DNA of 64,000 bases from Holosporales bacterium (GCA_031266135.1 JAISBP010000023.1:31514-95513), one strand, 5' to 3'. Shown: positions 11,686 to 21,064, counted from the stretch's first letter. Numbers and translations are program-made. The notes: a model not told the origin generated them from the letters alone.

Positions 11686-12219
11686 ATGTCTAGAGTCGGT
11701 AAGCATAGTATCCAGGTTCCGGCCGGTGTAAATGTGGCCCTGAATGGGAATACTCTTTCCATTAAGAAGGGCAGCATCGAGGAGATTTATAATATTCCTG
11801 GATGCCTGAAGGTAGAGAATACCAGCGATGGGATTTTATTGACGCCTCTGGATTCGGCGCAGTCTACTCGAGCTCTTTGGGGAACATCTCAGCGGAACGT
11901 GAAGAACATAGTCACTGGATTGGATACCGGCTTCAAGATTGAGCTGGAGATGGTCGGTGTTGGATATAAGGCGGCCGTGAGTGGAAAGAGGCTCACGATG
12001 CAGCTGGGATACAGCCATGATATAACCTTCGATATTCCGGATGGAATTTCGATTAATTGTACGAAGCCGACGACGATCGTCGTATCCGGCCACAACAAAA
12101 AGCAGGTCGGTGACATAGCGGCGGTGTTGAGGTGCTATAGGAAGCCTGAGCCATATAAGGGGAAGGGCGTCATAAGAGTCGGCGAGTTTGTATATAGAAA
12201 AGAGGGGAAGAAGAAGTAA
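11686..12219 (+). CDS. rplF: 50S ribosomal protein L6
   Basis: The 177-residue protein starts MSRVGKHSIQVPAGV and carries the two L6 repeats with the C-terminal KPEPYKGKGVIRVGEFVYRKEGKKK signature. L6 lies near the factor-binding site of the 50S. GGGGAAG precedes the ATG. The gene is followed by rplR with a 1-bp gap. Confidence 0.98.
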   Translation: MSRVGKHSIQVPAGVNVALNGNTLSIKKGSIEEIYNIPGCLKVENTSDGILLTPLDSAQSTRALWGTSQRNVKNIVTGLDTGFKIELEMVGVGYKAAVSGKRLTMQLGYSHDITFDIPDGISINCTKPTTIVVSGHNKKQVGDIAAVLRCYRKPEPYKGKGVIRVGEFVYRKEGKKK

Positions 12220-12220
12220 T

Positions 12221-12583
12221 ATGAAGACATCAGATCAATTGAGGCAGATACGTAAATCTAGGCAGCGCTTTAAGATCTCGAAGACGATCAATGGTAGATG
12301 TAGGCTTCTTATCCACAGAACCAATAATAACATGTACGCGCAGATATTGGACGAGGCCGGAGATAAGACGGTTGTCCACGTCTCTACGTTATCCAAGGAA
12401 GTGAAAGAGGGTATCAAGAATGGTGGTAACAAGGATGCGGCGGCGCTGGTTGGGAAAGTAATTGCGTTGAAGGCTAAAGAAAAGAACATTACTGATGTTG
12501 TTTTTGATAGATCTGGATTTTTATATCATGGAAGAGTGAAGGTATTGGCAGATAGTGCCAGAGAAAACGGATTGAATTTTTAA
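12221..12583 (+). CDS. rplR: 50S ribosomal protein L18
   Basis: Start set at ATG 12221 (MKTSDQLRQIRKSRQRFK), preceded by GAGGGGAAGAAGAAG; the upstream in-frame ATG at 12188 lies inside rplF. The 120-residue protein contains RCRLLIHRTNNNMYAQILD and AKEKNITDVVFDRSGFLYHGRVKVLADSARENGL, diagnostic for L18, a 5S rRNA-binding protein. Normal length. Confidence 0.97.
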   Translation: MKTSDQLRQIRKSRQRFKISKTINGRCRLLIHRTNNNMYAQILDEAGDKTVVHVSTLSKEVKEGIKNGGNKDAAALVGKVIALKAKEKNITDVVFDRSGFLYHGRVKVLADSARENGLNF

Positions 12584-12601
12584 CGGTTAGGGTAGATTTT
12601 T

Positions 12602-13186
12602 ATGGTTCGAGCGAACGAGGGTAAAAAAGGCGCTGAAGCCCAGGAGCATTTAATCGAGAAATTGGTTAGTGTTCGGAGGGTCACGAAGGTCGTTAAGGGT
12701 GGTAAGAATATGCGCTTCTCCGCATTGGTTGTTGTTGGTGACGGAAAGGGACGCGTTGGATACGCATCCGCGAAGGCCCGTGAGGTTCCTGACGCCGTGA
12801 AGAAGGCCAGTGAGAAGGCCAAGAGGGCCATGATCAGAATATCATTGAAAGAGGGCCGTACGATTCGTCACGATGCTTCGGCTAGGGTCGGTGCTGGGCA
12901 CGTCTTCTTGAGGATGGCGCCTTCCGGAACGGGGGTCATCGCTGGAGGACCAATGAGGGCCGTTTTCGAGGCGCTGGGAGTTCAGGATATAGTTAGCAAG
13001 TCTGTTGGATCTGGGAATTACCATAACATGGTACGGGCCACGTTCGTTGCCCTTCGCGGTATCACGCATCCCAAATTGATAGCAGCGAAGCTCGATAAAA
13101 AGCTCCCCGAGATTCTTGGCAGAAGAAGTGCGGGGCATAAGGTGAACTCTGATGCTGGTATTGAAGATGCTGGAGGTGCCGTATGA
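12602..13186 (+). CDS. rpsE: 30S ribosomal protein S5
   Basis: The 194-residue protein contains the S5 blocks EKLVSVRRVTKVVKGGKNMRFSALVVVGDGKGRVGYASAKA and GAGHVFLRMAPSGTGVIAGGPMRAVFEALGVQDIVSKSVGS. S5 helps maintain translational fidelity at the mRNA entry site. Its last codons overlap rpmD by 4 bp (ATGA), so the two are likely translationally coupled. Confidence 0.98.
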   Translation: MVRANEGKKGAEAQEHLIEKLVSVRRVTKVVKGGKNMRFSALVVVGDGKGRVGYASAKAREVPDAVKKASEKAKRAMIRISLKEGRTIRHDASARVGAGHVFLRMAPSGTGVIAGGPMRAVFEALGVQDIVSKSVGSGNYHNMVRATFVALRGITHPKLIAAKLDKKLPEILGRRSAGHKVNSDAGIEDAGGAV

Positions 13187-13497
13187 AAGATAAGAAAATT
13201 GGATCCCTTCCGAGATCTTCAGAATCAGAATTATTGGAAGGAAAGACGGAGCGCAGAGCCGCAGTGTACTCTAATGTACATGAGGATTCGAGCACCGGGT
13301 TGACGCGCCAAGAAGCTGATTGTGGAGGATCTATCAGAGTTAGGCAGATTGGTAGTCCTATAAGACGATGCAAAAAGCAATCTCTGCACCTGAAGTCATT
13401 GGGGCTGAGAGGTATCGGCTCCGAGAGGGAGCTCATTGCTACCAATTCGATTTTGGGCCTCGTTGCAAAGGTCAGGCATCTCGTTAAGATTGTGTAG
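13183..13497 (+). CDS. rpmD: 50S ribosomal protein L30 carrying an inserted palindromic-element peptide
   Basis: Residues from about 51 to 104 are an ordinary L30 (IRVRQIGSPIRRCKKQSLHLKSLGLRGIGSERE... VRHLVKIV). L30 is normally about 60 residues, but this one has 104. The excess is a block at about residues 6-50, between the N-terminal MKDKK and IRVRQIG, reading SSESELLEGKTERRAAVY... HEDSSTGLTRQEADC. The same peptide occurs in adk, an MFS gene and ileS in this window, so it is a mobile palindromic element inserted in frame. The gene overlaps rpsE by 4 bp and keeps its place before rplO. The insertion probably lies at the exposed N-terminus of the fold. Confidence 0.95.
   Translation: MKDKKIGSLPRSSESELLEGKTERRAAVYSNVHEDSSTGLTRQEADCGGSIRVRQIGSPIRRCKKQSLHLKSLGLRGIGSERELIATNSILGLVAKVRHLVKIV
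13198..13332 (+). repeat. Palindromic element copy 1 (in rpmD), short class
   Basis: In-frame insert near the 5' end of rpmD. It shares the core CTTCAGAATCAGAATTATTG, the centre GCAGTGTACTCTAATGTACA (inverted repeat around GTAC), and the end CCAAGAAGCTGATTGTGGAG with the other copies. The length is a multiple of three, so the downstream frame is kept. It lacks the 15-bp extension found in the adk and 52-kb copies. Confidence 0.9.
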
Positions 13498-13504
13498 GTG
13501 AAAT

Positions 13505-13972
13505 ATGGCTGATGAATTGAAGTTAAATAATATCCGTGATAATAACAAGGCTAGAGGTAAGATAAAATTGCTCGGAAGAGGGATTGGGTCTGGTCTCGGC
13601 AAGACATCCGGAAGGGGAGGGAAGGGCCAGACCGCCAGATCAGGTGTGAGCATCAATGGCTTCGAGGGAGGCCAGACCCCATTGCATCGTAGACTCCCCA
13701 AGAGGGGGTTCGTCAATATTCATCGGCAAGAGCTATATGAATTGGATTTTTTTAAGATATCTAGATTGAAGAAGAAGGGGCTCCTCGATGATGGAGCCGT
13801 TATCGATAGGGATTTTTTGATAAATATTGGATATATGCGTGCTCATATAAGTGGCGTCTCCCTGATTGCGAATGGGAAGATTGATTTCCCGGCTAAGGTG
13901 GCCGTGACAAGAGCTAGCAGTAAGGCAAAAGAAATGTTGGCCGTGGCCGGCGGTACGTTGACACTAGAGTAG
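13505..13972 (+). CDS. rplO: 50S ribosomal protein L15
   Basis: The 155-residue protein has the glycine-rich N-terminus of L15 (RGIGSGLGKTSGRGGKGQTARSG) followed by FEGGQTPLHRRLPKRGF and a C-terminal domain ending in VAGGTLTLE. L15 is a late 50S assembly protein. It starts 7 bp after rpmD and precedes secY. Normal length. Confidence 0.97.
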   Translation: MADELKLNNIRDNNKARGKIKLLGRGIGSGLGKTSGRGGKGQTARSGVSINGFEGGQTPLHRRLPKRGFVNIHRQELYELDFFKISRLKKKGLLDDGAVIDRDFLINIGYMRAHISGVSLIANGKIDFPAKVAVTRASSKAKEMLAVAGGTLTLE

Positions 13973-13999
13973 GGGACCATAGAGTAAGGATATGACTGC

Positions 14000-15343
14000 A
14001 TGGCATCACCGATAGAACATCTCGCTAAGAACTTTAACTTCTCTTCCTTCAAGAAGGCTGAGGACTTAAAGAAGCGTATTTGGTTTACGATTTTCATACT
14101 GATTATTTATCGTTTTGGAACTTATATTCCATTACCGAATATTAATCCAGAGGTTGTAGCTGAGTTCACCAGGAGTCATGCTGGCGGACTCCTCGGCGTC
14201 TTGGACTTGTTTTCTGGAGGAGCCATCGGTCGTATGACCGTGTTCTCCTTGAATATTATGCCGTATATATCGGCGAGTATCATAGTTCAGCTTTTGACAT
14301 CGATGTCGCCACAGCTGGAGGCCCTTAAGAAAGAGGGAGAACCCGGAAAGAGGAAGATAAATCAATATACTAGGTATGGCACGGTCGCACTGGCACTGGC
14401 ACAGGGATACGGCATTTCCGTTGGCCTGGAGAGGATCATGGGGCAGGCTGGTTGTGCGGTCCTTGATCCTGGTATGTTGTTCAGATTCACGACGATGACG
14501 AGTCTCACCGGGGGGACTCTCTTTATAATGTGGCTGGGTGAGCAGATATCTTCCAGGGGGCTCGGGAATGGGTCGTCTATGATAATATATTCTGGAATCG
14601 TGGCGAATCTCCCGAGTTCACTGTTCAATACCTTCGCCATGGGGAAGCAGGGGACTATTTCCGTGATGGCACTGCTCGGTCTGCTCATCATGGTCGTGAG
14701 CGTGATATCATTCATAGTCTTCATGGAGAAGGCCAATCGACGGATTCCGATACAGTATCCCAAGAGGCAGACCATGGCCAATATGCCGGCTCAGCAGCAG
14801 AATTCTCATCTTCCTTTGAAATTGAACAACGCCGGGGTTATTCCACCAATTTTCGCATCGTCTATTTTGCTTTTACCGATGACGATATTCAGCTTCGGGA
14901 CTTTCGAGCCTGATTCTGTGCTGGGGACGATCTCCAGACTCTTTAATCATGGGCAGCCGCTGTATCTTGCATTCTTCGCGATGGCCATAATATTCTTCGC
15001 ATTTTTCTATACGGCGATTATGTTTAATCCTAAGGATACGGCGGATAATCTGAAGAAATCCGGAAGTTACATTCCGGGCATACGACCTGGTGATGCGACG
15101 GCCGAATATATAGACTCCATCCTCCTGAAGCTCACGACGATAGGGGCCGTGTATTTAGGTATAATATGCTTACTCCCTGAGTTGCTTTTGATGAAGATTT
15201 CACTGCCATTCTATTTTGGTGGCACTAGTCTGTTGATCGTGGTAAACGTCTCGATAGATACTGTCGCTCAATTCCAATCTCATTTAATAGCTCAGCAATA
15301 TGAGGGATTGTTTAAGAAGGGAAGGAGTAAGGGGCTTATATGA
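14000..15343 (+). CDS. secY: Preprotein translocase subunit SecY
   Basis: Inner-membrane channel of the Sec pathway, 447 residues with about ten hydrophobic membrane segments. Conserved parts include FTIFILIIYRFGTYIPLPNINP (TM1), GGAIGRMTVFSLNIMPYISASIIVQLL (plug/TM2), the cytosolic loop YPKRQ...SHLPLKLNNAGVIPPIFASSILLLP and FKKGRSKGLI at the end. Standard position at the end of the spc operon. Its stop overlaps the start of adk (ATGA). The many Sec-signal proteins in the window would depend on it. Confidence 0.97.
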   Translation: MASPIEHLAKNFNFSSFKKAEDLKKRIWFTIFILIIYRFGTYIPLPNINPEVVAEFTRSHAGGLLGVLDLFSGGAIGRMTVFSLNIMPYISASIIVQLLTSMSPQLEALKKEGEPGKRKINQYTRYGTVALALAQGYGISVGLERIMGQAGCAVLDPGMLFRFTTMTSLTGGTLFIMWLGEQISSRGLGNGSSMIIYSGIVANLPSSLFNTFAMGKQGTISVMALLGLLIMVVSVISFIVFMEKANRRIPIQYPKRQTMANMPAQQQNSHLPLKLNNAGVIPPIFASSILLLPMTIFSFGTFEPDSVLGTISRLFNHGQPLYLAFFAMAIIFFAFFYTAIMFNPKDTADNLKKSGSYIPGIRPGDATAEYIDSILLKLTTIGAVYLGIICLLPELLLMKISLPFYFGGTSLLIVVNVSIDTVAQFQSHLIAQQYEGLFKKGRSKGLI

Positions 15344-16209
15344 TTGAGTCTGTGAGTCATAGCTTATGGACCGTCTTTTTGGGAGTCCCTGGTTGCGGTA
15401 AGGGTACTCAAGCCAGTTTCTTGGCTGCGAAATACGGGTTCTCAGTGATTTCTGTCGGTGAGATACTAAGGAAGAACAGAGATAAGGTCATAACTAATGA
15501 TGGTATGACTATAGGCTCACTAATCAAAGACGGGAATTTACTACCGGATGAAGTTGTGGTTGGATGCGTTCGAGATGAGATGAACAGGGCTGATGCTTTT
15601 TCAGAACCTGGAATTTTACATCCCGATAGATCTTTTTCAAAACCTTCAGAATCAGATCTTATGGAAGGAGACGCGGAACACAGAGCCGCAGTGTACTTGA
15701 GTGTACACCAAGGAGATGAATATAAGTATTCGAGTACCGGATCGACGCCCCAGAAGAATGATTATGAAGCGTTTGGGAAGAGGTCTATTATATTTGATGG
15801 GTTTCCTCGGACACTTGGCCAGGCCAAAGCGTTGGCTGTTCTTTTGGACGAGATTGGGCTGAAGGATGGGTATGTTTTGAACTTCTCTGTTAGTGACGAT
15901 TTAATTTCAAAGAGAATTCTCGGTAGATATACGTGTAAGAAGTGTGGTAAGATATACAACGATTTTTTCTTGAATCCAGAGATCGGTGGCGTGTGTGACG
16001 TTTGTGGACATAAGGAATTCGATCGAAGGAGCGATGATAACGAGGTTTCGTTGAAGAAGAGGTTGCTCGAATATCGCGAGAAGACGGAGATTTTAATTGA
16101 TTATTATCAGGAGCTCGGTGTCTTGTATAATATAGATGCAGCCGCGTCTTTTGATAACGTAAGTGCGGATGTAGTGAGTATTCTAGGCTTAAGTAAGGAG
16201 GAGAAATAA
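15340..16209 (+). CDS. adk: Adenylate kinase carrying an inserted palindromic-element peptide
   Basis: Catalyses ATP + AMP = 2 ADP. The P-loop GVPGCGKGTQ is at residues 15-24, DGFPRT at about 152-157, and the LID carries a zinc-type four-cysteine motif (CKKCGKIY ... CDVCG). At 289 residues it is some 50-70 longer than usual. The excess is at about residues 98-149 (KPSESDLMEGDAEHRAAVY ... STGSTPQKNDYEAFGKRS), between the AMP-binding helix and the strand leading to DGFPRT. This is the same peptide as in rpmD, ileS and the MFS gene. The flanks read through normally, so the enzyme is probably functional. It overlaps secY by 4 bp; rpsM follows 3 bp later. Confidence 0.95.
   Translation: MIESVSHSLWTVFLGVPGCGKGTQASFLAAKYGFSVISVGEILRKNRDKVITNDGMTIGSLIKDGNLLPDEVVVGCVRDEMNRADAFSEPGILHPDRSFSKPSESDLMEGDAEHRAAVYLSVHQGDEYKYSSTGSTPQKNDYEAFGKRSIIFDGFPRTLGQAKALAVLLDEIGLKDGYVLNFSVSDDLISKRILGRYTCKKCGKIYNDFFLNPEIGGVCDVCGHKEFDRRSDDNEVSLKKRLLEYREKTEILIDYYQELGVLYNIDAAASFDNVSADVVSILGLSKEEK
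15625..15786 (+). repeat. Palindromic element copy 2 (in adk), long class
   Basis: In-frame insert in adk. It has the shared core AACCTTCAGAATCAGATCTT, a central inverted repeat GTGTACTTGAGTGTACAC, and the extension CAAGGAGATGAATATAAGTA before ATTCGAGTACCGG that is missing from the short class. It ends GAAGCGTTTGGGAAGAGG. Confidence 0.9.
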
Positions 16210-16212
16210 GTA

Positions 16213-16590
16213 GTGGCTCGTATTGCTGGTGTTAACATTCCAACTCAGAAGAGGGTCGTGGTCGGATTGACGTATATATTTGGCATAGGTTCTTATCACG
16301 CGAGATGTATCGTTGAGAAGGCAGAGATTCCCCTTAAGAAGAGGGTTTTTGATTTGACGGACTCTGAGATCTTGAAGATTAGAGAGATTATAGATAGGGA
16401 TTATAAGGTTGAAGGTGATCTACGTCGTCAGATATCCATGAACATCAAGAGGATCACTGATCTCGGATGCTACAGAGGATTGAGGCATAGGAAGGGTCTG
16501 CCTGTTCGAGGACAAAGGACCCATACGAATGCGAGGACTAGGAAGGGTAAGGCTATCCCGATTGCCGGAAAGAAGATAGCTACTAGGTAA
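16213..16590 (+). CDS. rpsM: 30S ribosomal protein S13
   Basis: Starts at a GTG ([14 protein letters not shown]) preceded by the strong ribosome-binding site AAGGAGGAG located in the end of adk. The 125-residue protein has the H2TH-like helix region, [44 protein letters not shown], diagnostic for S13, which contacts tRNA and L5 across the subunit bridge. First gene of the alpha operon. Confidence 0.97.
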   Translation: MARIAGVNIPTQKRVVVGLTYIFGIGSYHARCIVEKAEIPLKKRVFDLTDSEILKIREIIDRDYKVEGDLRRQISMNIKRITDLGCYRGLRHRKGLPVRGQRTHTNARTRKGKAIPIAGKKIATR

Positions 16591-16614
16591 TTTTTTTATT
16601 GTTTAGGGAGATGT

Positions 16615-17007
16615 ATGGCGCAGAATACTGGTGGTCGTATTAAACGCAGGGAAAGGAAGAATATAGTCAACGCCGTGGCTCATATTAATGCTACTTTCAA
16701 TAATACGATCATAACGATCACTGATGAAGGTGGAAACACCATCGCCACTGGATCTGGGGGAATCGTTGGATTTAAGGGATCTAGGAAGTCGACGCCTTAT
16801 GCGGCACAGCTGGCCGCCGAGGATGTTGCGAGGAAAGCCGCTGAGCACGGAGTGAAGAACGTGAGGGTCATCGTTAGGGGGCCAGGTTCCGGCAGAGAGA
16901 CGGCTATAAGATCGATGCAGACCGCTGGTTTCGTCGTGACTTCAATTTCCGATGTAACGCCACTTCCTCATAACGGGTGCCGGCCTCCGAAGGCCCGCAG
17001 GAATTAA
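16615..17007 (+). CDS. rpsK: 30S ribosomal protein S11
   Basis: The 130-residue protein shows [49 protein letters not shown] and the C-terminal [20 protein letters not shown] signature. S11 forms the mRNA platform of the 30S. GGGAGATGT... precedes the ATG. Standard position between rpsM and rpoA. Confidence 0.98.
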   Translation: MAQNTGGRIKRRERKNIVNAVAHINATFNNTIITITDEGGNTIATGSGGIVGFKGSRKSTPYAAQLAAEDVARKAAEHGVKNVRVIVRGPGSGRETAIRSMQTAGFVVTSISDVTPLPHNGCRPPKARRN

Positions 17008-17060
17008 TGATGTTACGTGGAGTTGGGTTTTAGTTTTTTATTTTTGGAGTCTTTATTAAA

Positions 17061-18077
17061 GTGAATGGTACTTGGCGGTCATTAATAAAACCTGGGAAGG
17101 TTGATGTAAAGTATTCTGATCCTTTATTGAGGGATGGAGTAGTCGTCGTTGAGCCCCTGGAACGGGGATTCGGGACGACTTTAGGGAATGCTCTGAGGAG
17201 GGTGTTGTTATCATCAATCAATGGATCGGCTATAACTTCTTTGAAGATAGATGGAATAACCCACGAATTCTCCACTATTCCAGGTGTCATGGAAGATGTC
17301 TCAGAGATCATATTAAATCTTAAATCACTGCGTGTTAAATTGCATTCAGATAGAGTGAGGAAAGTCAAGATAATCGCCAATGGCCCAAAGATTGTCTGTG
17401 CGAAAGATCTGGATTGTCCAACCGATGTCGAAATAATGGATCCTGATCATGTTATCTGTTCCATGGAGGAAGGTGCATCCATCAATATGGAGCTAACCAT
17501 CAAGACCGGGAAAGGGTATGTTCCGGCGATACATCATGATGATCAGAGCAATACCATCGGGTTGATTTCCATAGATTCTATTTTTAGCCCGATAAATCTC
17601 GTTGATTTCAAGGTGGAACAGACGAGGGTAGGGCAGAGGACAGACTATGATAAACTTCTGATCCGTATCAAGACTGACGGTTCGATACGTCCTGATGATG
17701 CATTTGCTCAGGCGAGCTCTATCTTGAGGGATCACTTCGCTGGGTTTGTTAGTTTCGACGAATATCGCACGTATGAGGTAAAGGAAGAGGTCGAAGAGTT
17801 TCCATTCAATAAGAATCTGCTCAGGAAAGTCGACGAGTTGGAGCTGTCGGTTAGATCAGCCAATTGCCTGAAGAATGAGAACATATTTTATATAGGGGAT
17901 TTGATTCAGATGTCTGAAGGAGATATGCTGAAGACTCCGAATTTCGGTAGAAAATCTTTGAATGAGATTAAGGAATTACTGGCCGGTATGGGATTATCGT
18001 TTGGTGCGACCATCCCAGGTTGGCCACCAGAAAATATTGACGATTTAGCTAAAAAGCTTGATGATCAATATAATTAG
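17061..18077 (+). CDS. rpoA: RNA polymerase subunit alpha
   Basis: The 338-residue protein starts at a GTG after a GGAG. The N-terminal dimerisation domain has [33 protein letters not shown]; the C-terminal domain has [45 protein letters not shown], the promoter UP-element binding module. It assembles the RNA polymerase core. Standard position between rpsK and rplQ. Normal length. Confidence 0.98.
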   Translation: MNGTWRSLIKPGKVDVKYSDPLLRDGVVVVEPLERGFGTTLGNALRRVLLSSINGSAITSLKIDGITHEFSTIPGVMEDVSEIILNLKSLRVKLHSDRVRKVKIIANGPKIVCAKDLDCPTDVEIMDPDHVICSMEEGASINMELTIKTGKGYVPAIHHDDQSNTIGLISIDSIFSPINLVDFKVEQTRVGQRTDYDKLLIRIKTDGSIRPDDAFAQASSILRDHFAGFVSFDEYRTYEVKEEVEEFPFNKNLLRKVDELELSVRSANCLKNENIFYIGDLIQMSEGDMLKTPNFGRKSLNEIKELLAGMGLSFGATIPGWPPENIDDLAKKLDDQYN

Positions 18078-18095
18078 TTATATGGAGAGGTATTT

Positions 18096-18497
18096 ATGAG
18101 ACACGGTTTCGCTAAACGGAGATTGAATAGGACGAGTTCGCATAGGAAGGCCATGTTTAGGGCAATGTCGTGTTCTCTGTTTGAACATGAACAGATCAAG
18201 ACCACTCTTCCGAAGGCGAAGGAGCTGCGGCCGATCGTCGAGAAGCTCATCACTCTCGCCAGGAAGAATACGCTGCATGCCAGGAGGCTCGCCATATCGA
18301 GGCTCCAGAGCGATGATGTGGTAAAGAAGTTGTTCGACGATATAGCTCCACGGTTTGAGAATAGACCGGGAGGATACGTCCGGATAGTGAAGGCCGGGTT
18401 TAGGTATGGAGATGCAGCACCCGTCGCCTTCGTTGAACTCGTGGATCGGAAAGTATCTGTCACCGATAATACGGCAGATACTGATGTCATAATATGA
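18096..18497 (+). CDS. rplQ: 50S ribosomal protein L17
   Basis: The 133-residue protein begins [24 protein letters not shown] and contains [25 protein letters not shown] and [26 protein letters not shown], all L17. L17 sits near the tunnel exit. Last ribosomal gene of the cluster. Its stop overlaps the start of the following lipoprotein gene (ATGA). Confidence 0.97.
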   Translation: MRHGFAKRRLNRTSSHRKAMFRAMSCSLFEHEQIKTTLPKAKELRPIVEKLITLARKNTLHARRLAISRLQSDDVVKKLFDDIAPRFENRPGGYVRIVKAGFRYGDAAPVAFVELVDRKVSVTDNTADTDVII

Positions 18498-18949
18498 AGA
18501 TCTCTGAGTTATTGACATGCTGCGTTGCGTTACTCGCCGTCTCGGGGTGTGAGACGACGGTATTCAATAGGGGGTATGTTATTAAGACGGCCGATTTCAG
18601 TAAGATAATTGCTGGGAAGAGCAGGGCGGCAGATGTCTTCACAATGTTTGGATCACCGACTATGAGGTCATCGATTCAGGGTGTAGATGGTGAGTATTGT
18701 TGGTATTACGTGTCCAAAAAGACCGAGAAGAATGGTTTCCTGGATCCGAAGACCGTCGACCGCAAGACCGTGATAATATCGTTTGGTCCGGATGGGGTGG
18801 TACGATCCGTCAACGAGAGCAAGTACGAGAAAGAGATCAACCCGATCGGTGAACAGACTAAGACTGAGGGGAAGACGGGTGGCATCGTCAGTGAAGCATT
18901 CGCTGGGCTCGGGAAGTACTCCAAGAGATTCAAGAAGGATAGTAAGTAG
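18494..18949 (+). CDS. bamE: BamE (SmpA/OmlA)-like outer membrane lipoprotein
   Basis: A 151-residue lipoprotein with signal peptide and lipobox LAVSGC (lipid-modified Cys 19). The domain after it follows the BamE pattern: a helical hairpin with [21 protein letters not shown] and a beta sheet with [13 protein letters not shown] and [15 protein letters not shown]. BamE is an accessory lipoprotein of the beta-barrel assembly machine. Translationally coupled to rplQ by a 4-bp overlap and followed by tsaE, an unusual but plausible extension of the alpha operon. The assignment rests on fold pattern and lipobox; the gene symbol is tentative. Confidence 0.8.
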   Translation: MKISELLTCCVALLAVSGCETTVFNRGYVIKTADFSKIIAGKSRAADVFTMFGSPTMRSSIQGVDGEYCWYYVSKKTEKNGFLDPKTVDRKTVIISFGPDGVVRSVNESKYEKEINPIGEQTKTEGKTGGIVSEAFAGLGKYSKRFKKDSK

Positions 18950-18957
18950 CTGCTTCC

Positions 18958-19335
18958 ATGGGATATAAGTATTCCATCGATGATTTGAAGTCGTTGGCAG
19001 AGAGTTCTGCTAGGAGCTCATGTGCTCCCATTTCGTACTTTTTGATGGGGGATATAGGGACTGGTAAGACGACGTTTTCTCAGTTTTTTATAAGGGAAGT
19101 ATTGATTAATAAGGAACAGGAAATAACGAGCCCCACGTTTAATATCGTCCACATATATGATACATTGAAGGGGCCCGTATGGCACGTCGATCTGTACCGC
19201 ATTGAAAATCCGTCTGAAATAGATGAACTTGGTCTACTGGAGGCCATGAACGAAGCCATCTGCCTCATAGAATGGCCGGGATTGATCATGGCTAGGGGGA
19301 AGCGTTATAATCACCAGGAAATAAGGTTTGACTAA
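18958..19335 (+). CDS. tsaE: tRNA threonylcarbamoyladenosine biosynthesis ATPase TsaE
   Basis: The 125-residue P-loop protein has GDIGTGKTT (residues 31-39), ITSPTFNIVHIY, the Walker B-like VWHVDLYRIENPSEIDELGL and IEWPG, the TsaE/YjeE pattern. TsaE cooperates with TsaB and TsaD to make t6A37 in ANN-decoding tRNAs. The product is slightly shorter than many family members. No clear ribosome-binding site precedes the ATG, which lies 9 bp after the bamE stop. The genes beyond it are on the other strand. Confidence 0.9.
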   Translation: MGYKYSIDDLKSLAESSARSSCAPISYFLMGDIGTGKTTFSQFFIREVLINKEQEITSPTFNIVHIYDTLKGPVWHVDLYRIENPSEIDELGLLEAMNEAICLIEWPGLIMARGKRYNHQEIRFD

Positions 19336-19368
19336 GAGCCTGTTATATTGAGATGGGATAAAGGTGGT

Positions 19369-20145
19369 TTAATCCAGCTCTGTTGGGACCACAGCCTCCG
19401 GTATGGGATTCAGCCAATTGGGCCAGATGCCTTCTAGGGAGTAACCTATAGGGCAGTCTTCAAAACACTCCCATCTATAAGCTGCCTCTTCAACATCACG
19501 TACTGTAGCCCGTTCATCAGCGTATATGTGCCCATCTTTATCTCGCTTCAAGCATGGAGCATAGAAAGCTTCTACGAACATTAGTGCCAATTCCCACCTC
19601 CCCAAATGCCCATTCCTAACTGCCGCCTGGAAGAACATATCCAAACAAAATGGCACGTCTTCATCAATATCGGTTGCCCTTACATCTCTCTGATCTCTTC
19701 CTATGATATTCACGGCTCTCGCCATGTATCTGGTTGATTCTAATCCTGGTGTTAGCAGTATTAGTACACTTCTGAATTTCCGTTGATTTAAGGGGGTCAT
19801 AGAGCTTAGATGCTCAGCACAATCGTCAACAAACTCCCAGTATGTAGATGCAAGGAAGGTTTCCATGACTCTCTTTGCTGGTGGATCACCTTCTACCTCA
19901 TCACAAAGTTTTTTTACTATAATGGATAGGTCGTAATTGTTGTATCTATCGTCCCTAAATCTACTGTAACACTTCCAGCTATCACTGTCTCTCTGGAATC
20001 GTGCTTCCTCTGGTTCTGCCATTCTCCTAGCGATCGACCTTGCTCTGGACTCAGCTCCACGTGACAAAAGATCTACATCAATTTCACTACTACGTGCAAC
20101 ACCTATCAAACAAAACAGAGTACCTACAAAGTATAACCTTTTCAT
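19369..20145 (-). CDS. Orphan secreted protein, family A, copy A1
   Basis: A 258-residue protein with an N-terminal signal peptide (MKRLYFVGTLFCLIGVARSS). It is homologous along its length to the gene at 21065-21844: shared blocks include MTPLNQRKFRSVLILLTPGLESTRYMA, AVNIIGRD, FCLDMFFQAAVRNGHLGR and an almost identical C-terminus WPNWLNPIPEAVVPTELD. I recognise no domain. A good ribosome-binding site GGGGAGGATGATTTA precedes the ATG. It lies directly downstream of a broken M91-like gene, the same order as in the second copy, so the pair is a duplicated unit. A host-directed role is inference only. Confidence 0.85.
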   Translation of the reverse strand: MKRLYFVGTLFCLIGVARSSEIDVDLLSRGAESRARSIARRMAEPEEARFQRDSDSWKCYSRFRDDRYNNYDLSIIVKKLCDEVEGDPPAKRVMETFLASTYWEFVDDCAEHLSSMTPLNQRKFRSVLILLTPGLESTRYMARAVNIIGRDQRDVRATDIDEDVPFCLDMFFQAAVRNGHLGRWELALMFVEAFYAPCLKRDKDGHIYADERATVRDVEEAAYRWECFEDCPIGYSLEGIWPNWLNPIPEAVVPTELD

Positions 20146-20174
20146 TAAATCATCCTCCCCAAGGATTTATAGTC

Positions 20175-20919
20175 TTATTTTATCATATATTTATGGTAAC
20201 TATCAATGATTTGTTTGGATTCGGATGTCAGCAAATATGTTGCTAATTTTTCTCTGTTCTCTTCATCTTTATTGGGCTTATTAGACCTATATCCACAGTG
20301 TCCTATCCTTGGATAGTATGGTATTCCTTTACTTATAGAATTTATACAGATCAAAGCAGTTATCACATATAGGATCATATATACCTGGCTCCATATACCC
20401 AGAAATAGTTCTGCGTTCTTCTTCACTGTCCCACATATCTCGTGTTTTATTTTTTGTCATGGTTCCATCGATATGATGTAGGCAATGTGTGAACTCATGG
20501 AATATAGATCCAGATAAAGACTTCAGCTTAAGTGTAATATTTCCTTTTTCATCTATACAGTAATATTGTCTATCTGGAATACCGATTCCATCACTGTCAT
20601 ATACGTTTGGGTTAATCTTTACGGCATAATTTGTTGATGAATACGAACTACCAGTTTGATCTACTAACTGATCTCCCGTACGAGCTTCAGCAGGCCCTAT
20701 ATTTATAATACTTAGTTTTTTATTGGGCGGTAAATTCATCATAAGCAACGTAAACATACTATTACCTACTATATTGTTACAGACATCATCCAGGGCTTTA
20801 GAGAATAGTGATTTATCATAGTCTATAAATTCATCTATTTTATCTCTAATATCTGGTATATTACTCATTATAGGATGTGTTTTATTTGTATCCTCTAAGA
20901 ATACAGCTCTATTGAACAT
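20175..20919 (-). pseudogene. M91-like HExxH protein, copy B1, frameshifted
   Basis: Residues 1-196 follow the intact copies at 21962 and 40179: SNIPDIRDKIDEFIDYDKSLFSKALDD, then HEFTHCLHH (zinc-binding HExxH) and a downstream EE..TISGY. After YDPICDNCFDLYK the frame stops at 20329. The homologous tail (NSISKGIPYYPRIGHCGYRS ...) continues in another frame to 20175. Compared with the 40-kb copy there is one extra A (coding strand AAA versus AA, complement at 20341-20343). The start has a strong GGAGGAG ribosome-binding site. Either a pseudogene or a truncated product of 196 residues that still has the putative catalytic motif; a sequencing error is possible. Confidence 0.8.
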
Positions 20920-21037
20920 AGCAGCTCCTCCTTGAATTATGATTTGGATATAATGATTAGGAAGCAGCCGGAATGGCTACTTTACATATGGTATGAGGAT
21001 CCAGTTATAGGATGCAAGTCATTTTTAAAGCCAATAA
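20920..21037 (-). promoter_or_regulatory. Duplicated leader upstream of copy B1
   Basis: About 118 bp before the B1 start are nearly identical to 22697-22811 before B2. The shared stretch contains AGCAGCCGGAATGGCTACTT and AGGATCCAGTTATAGGATGC (plus-strand sense) and the GGAGGAG ribosome-binding site. A diverged version lies before B3 (40968-41090). Conservation of untranslated sequence suggests a promoter or regulatory leader, or simply recent duplication. Confidence 0.6.
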
Positions 21038-21064
21038 GATGAATGTAGGTGGTATATGGGTTGT

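Noticed and set aside
13198..13332. Treating the L30 extension as a natural N-terminal variant
   Set aside because: The same sequence, including synonymous DNA identity, occurs in three unrelated genes and in intergenic DNA.
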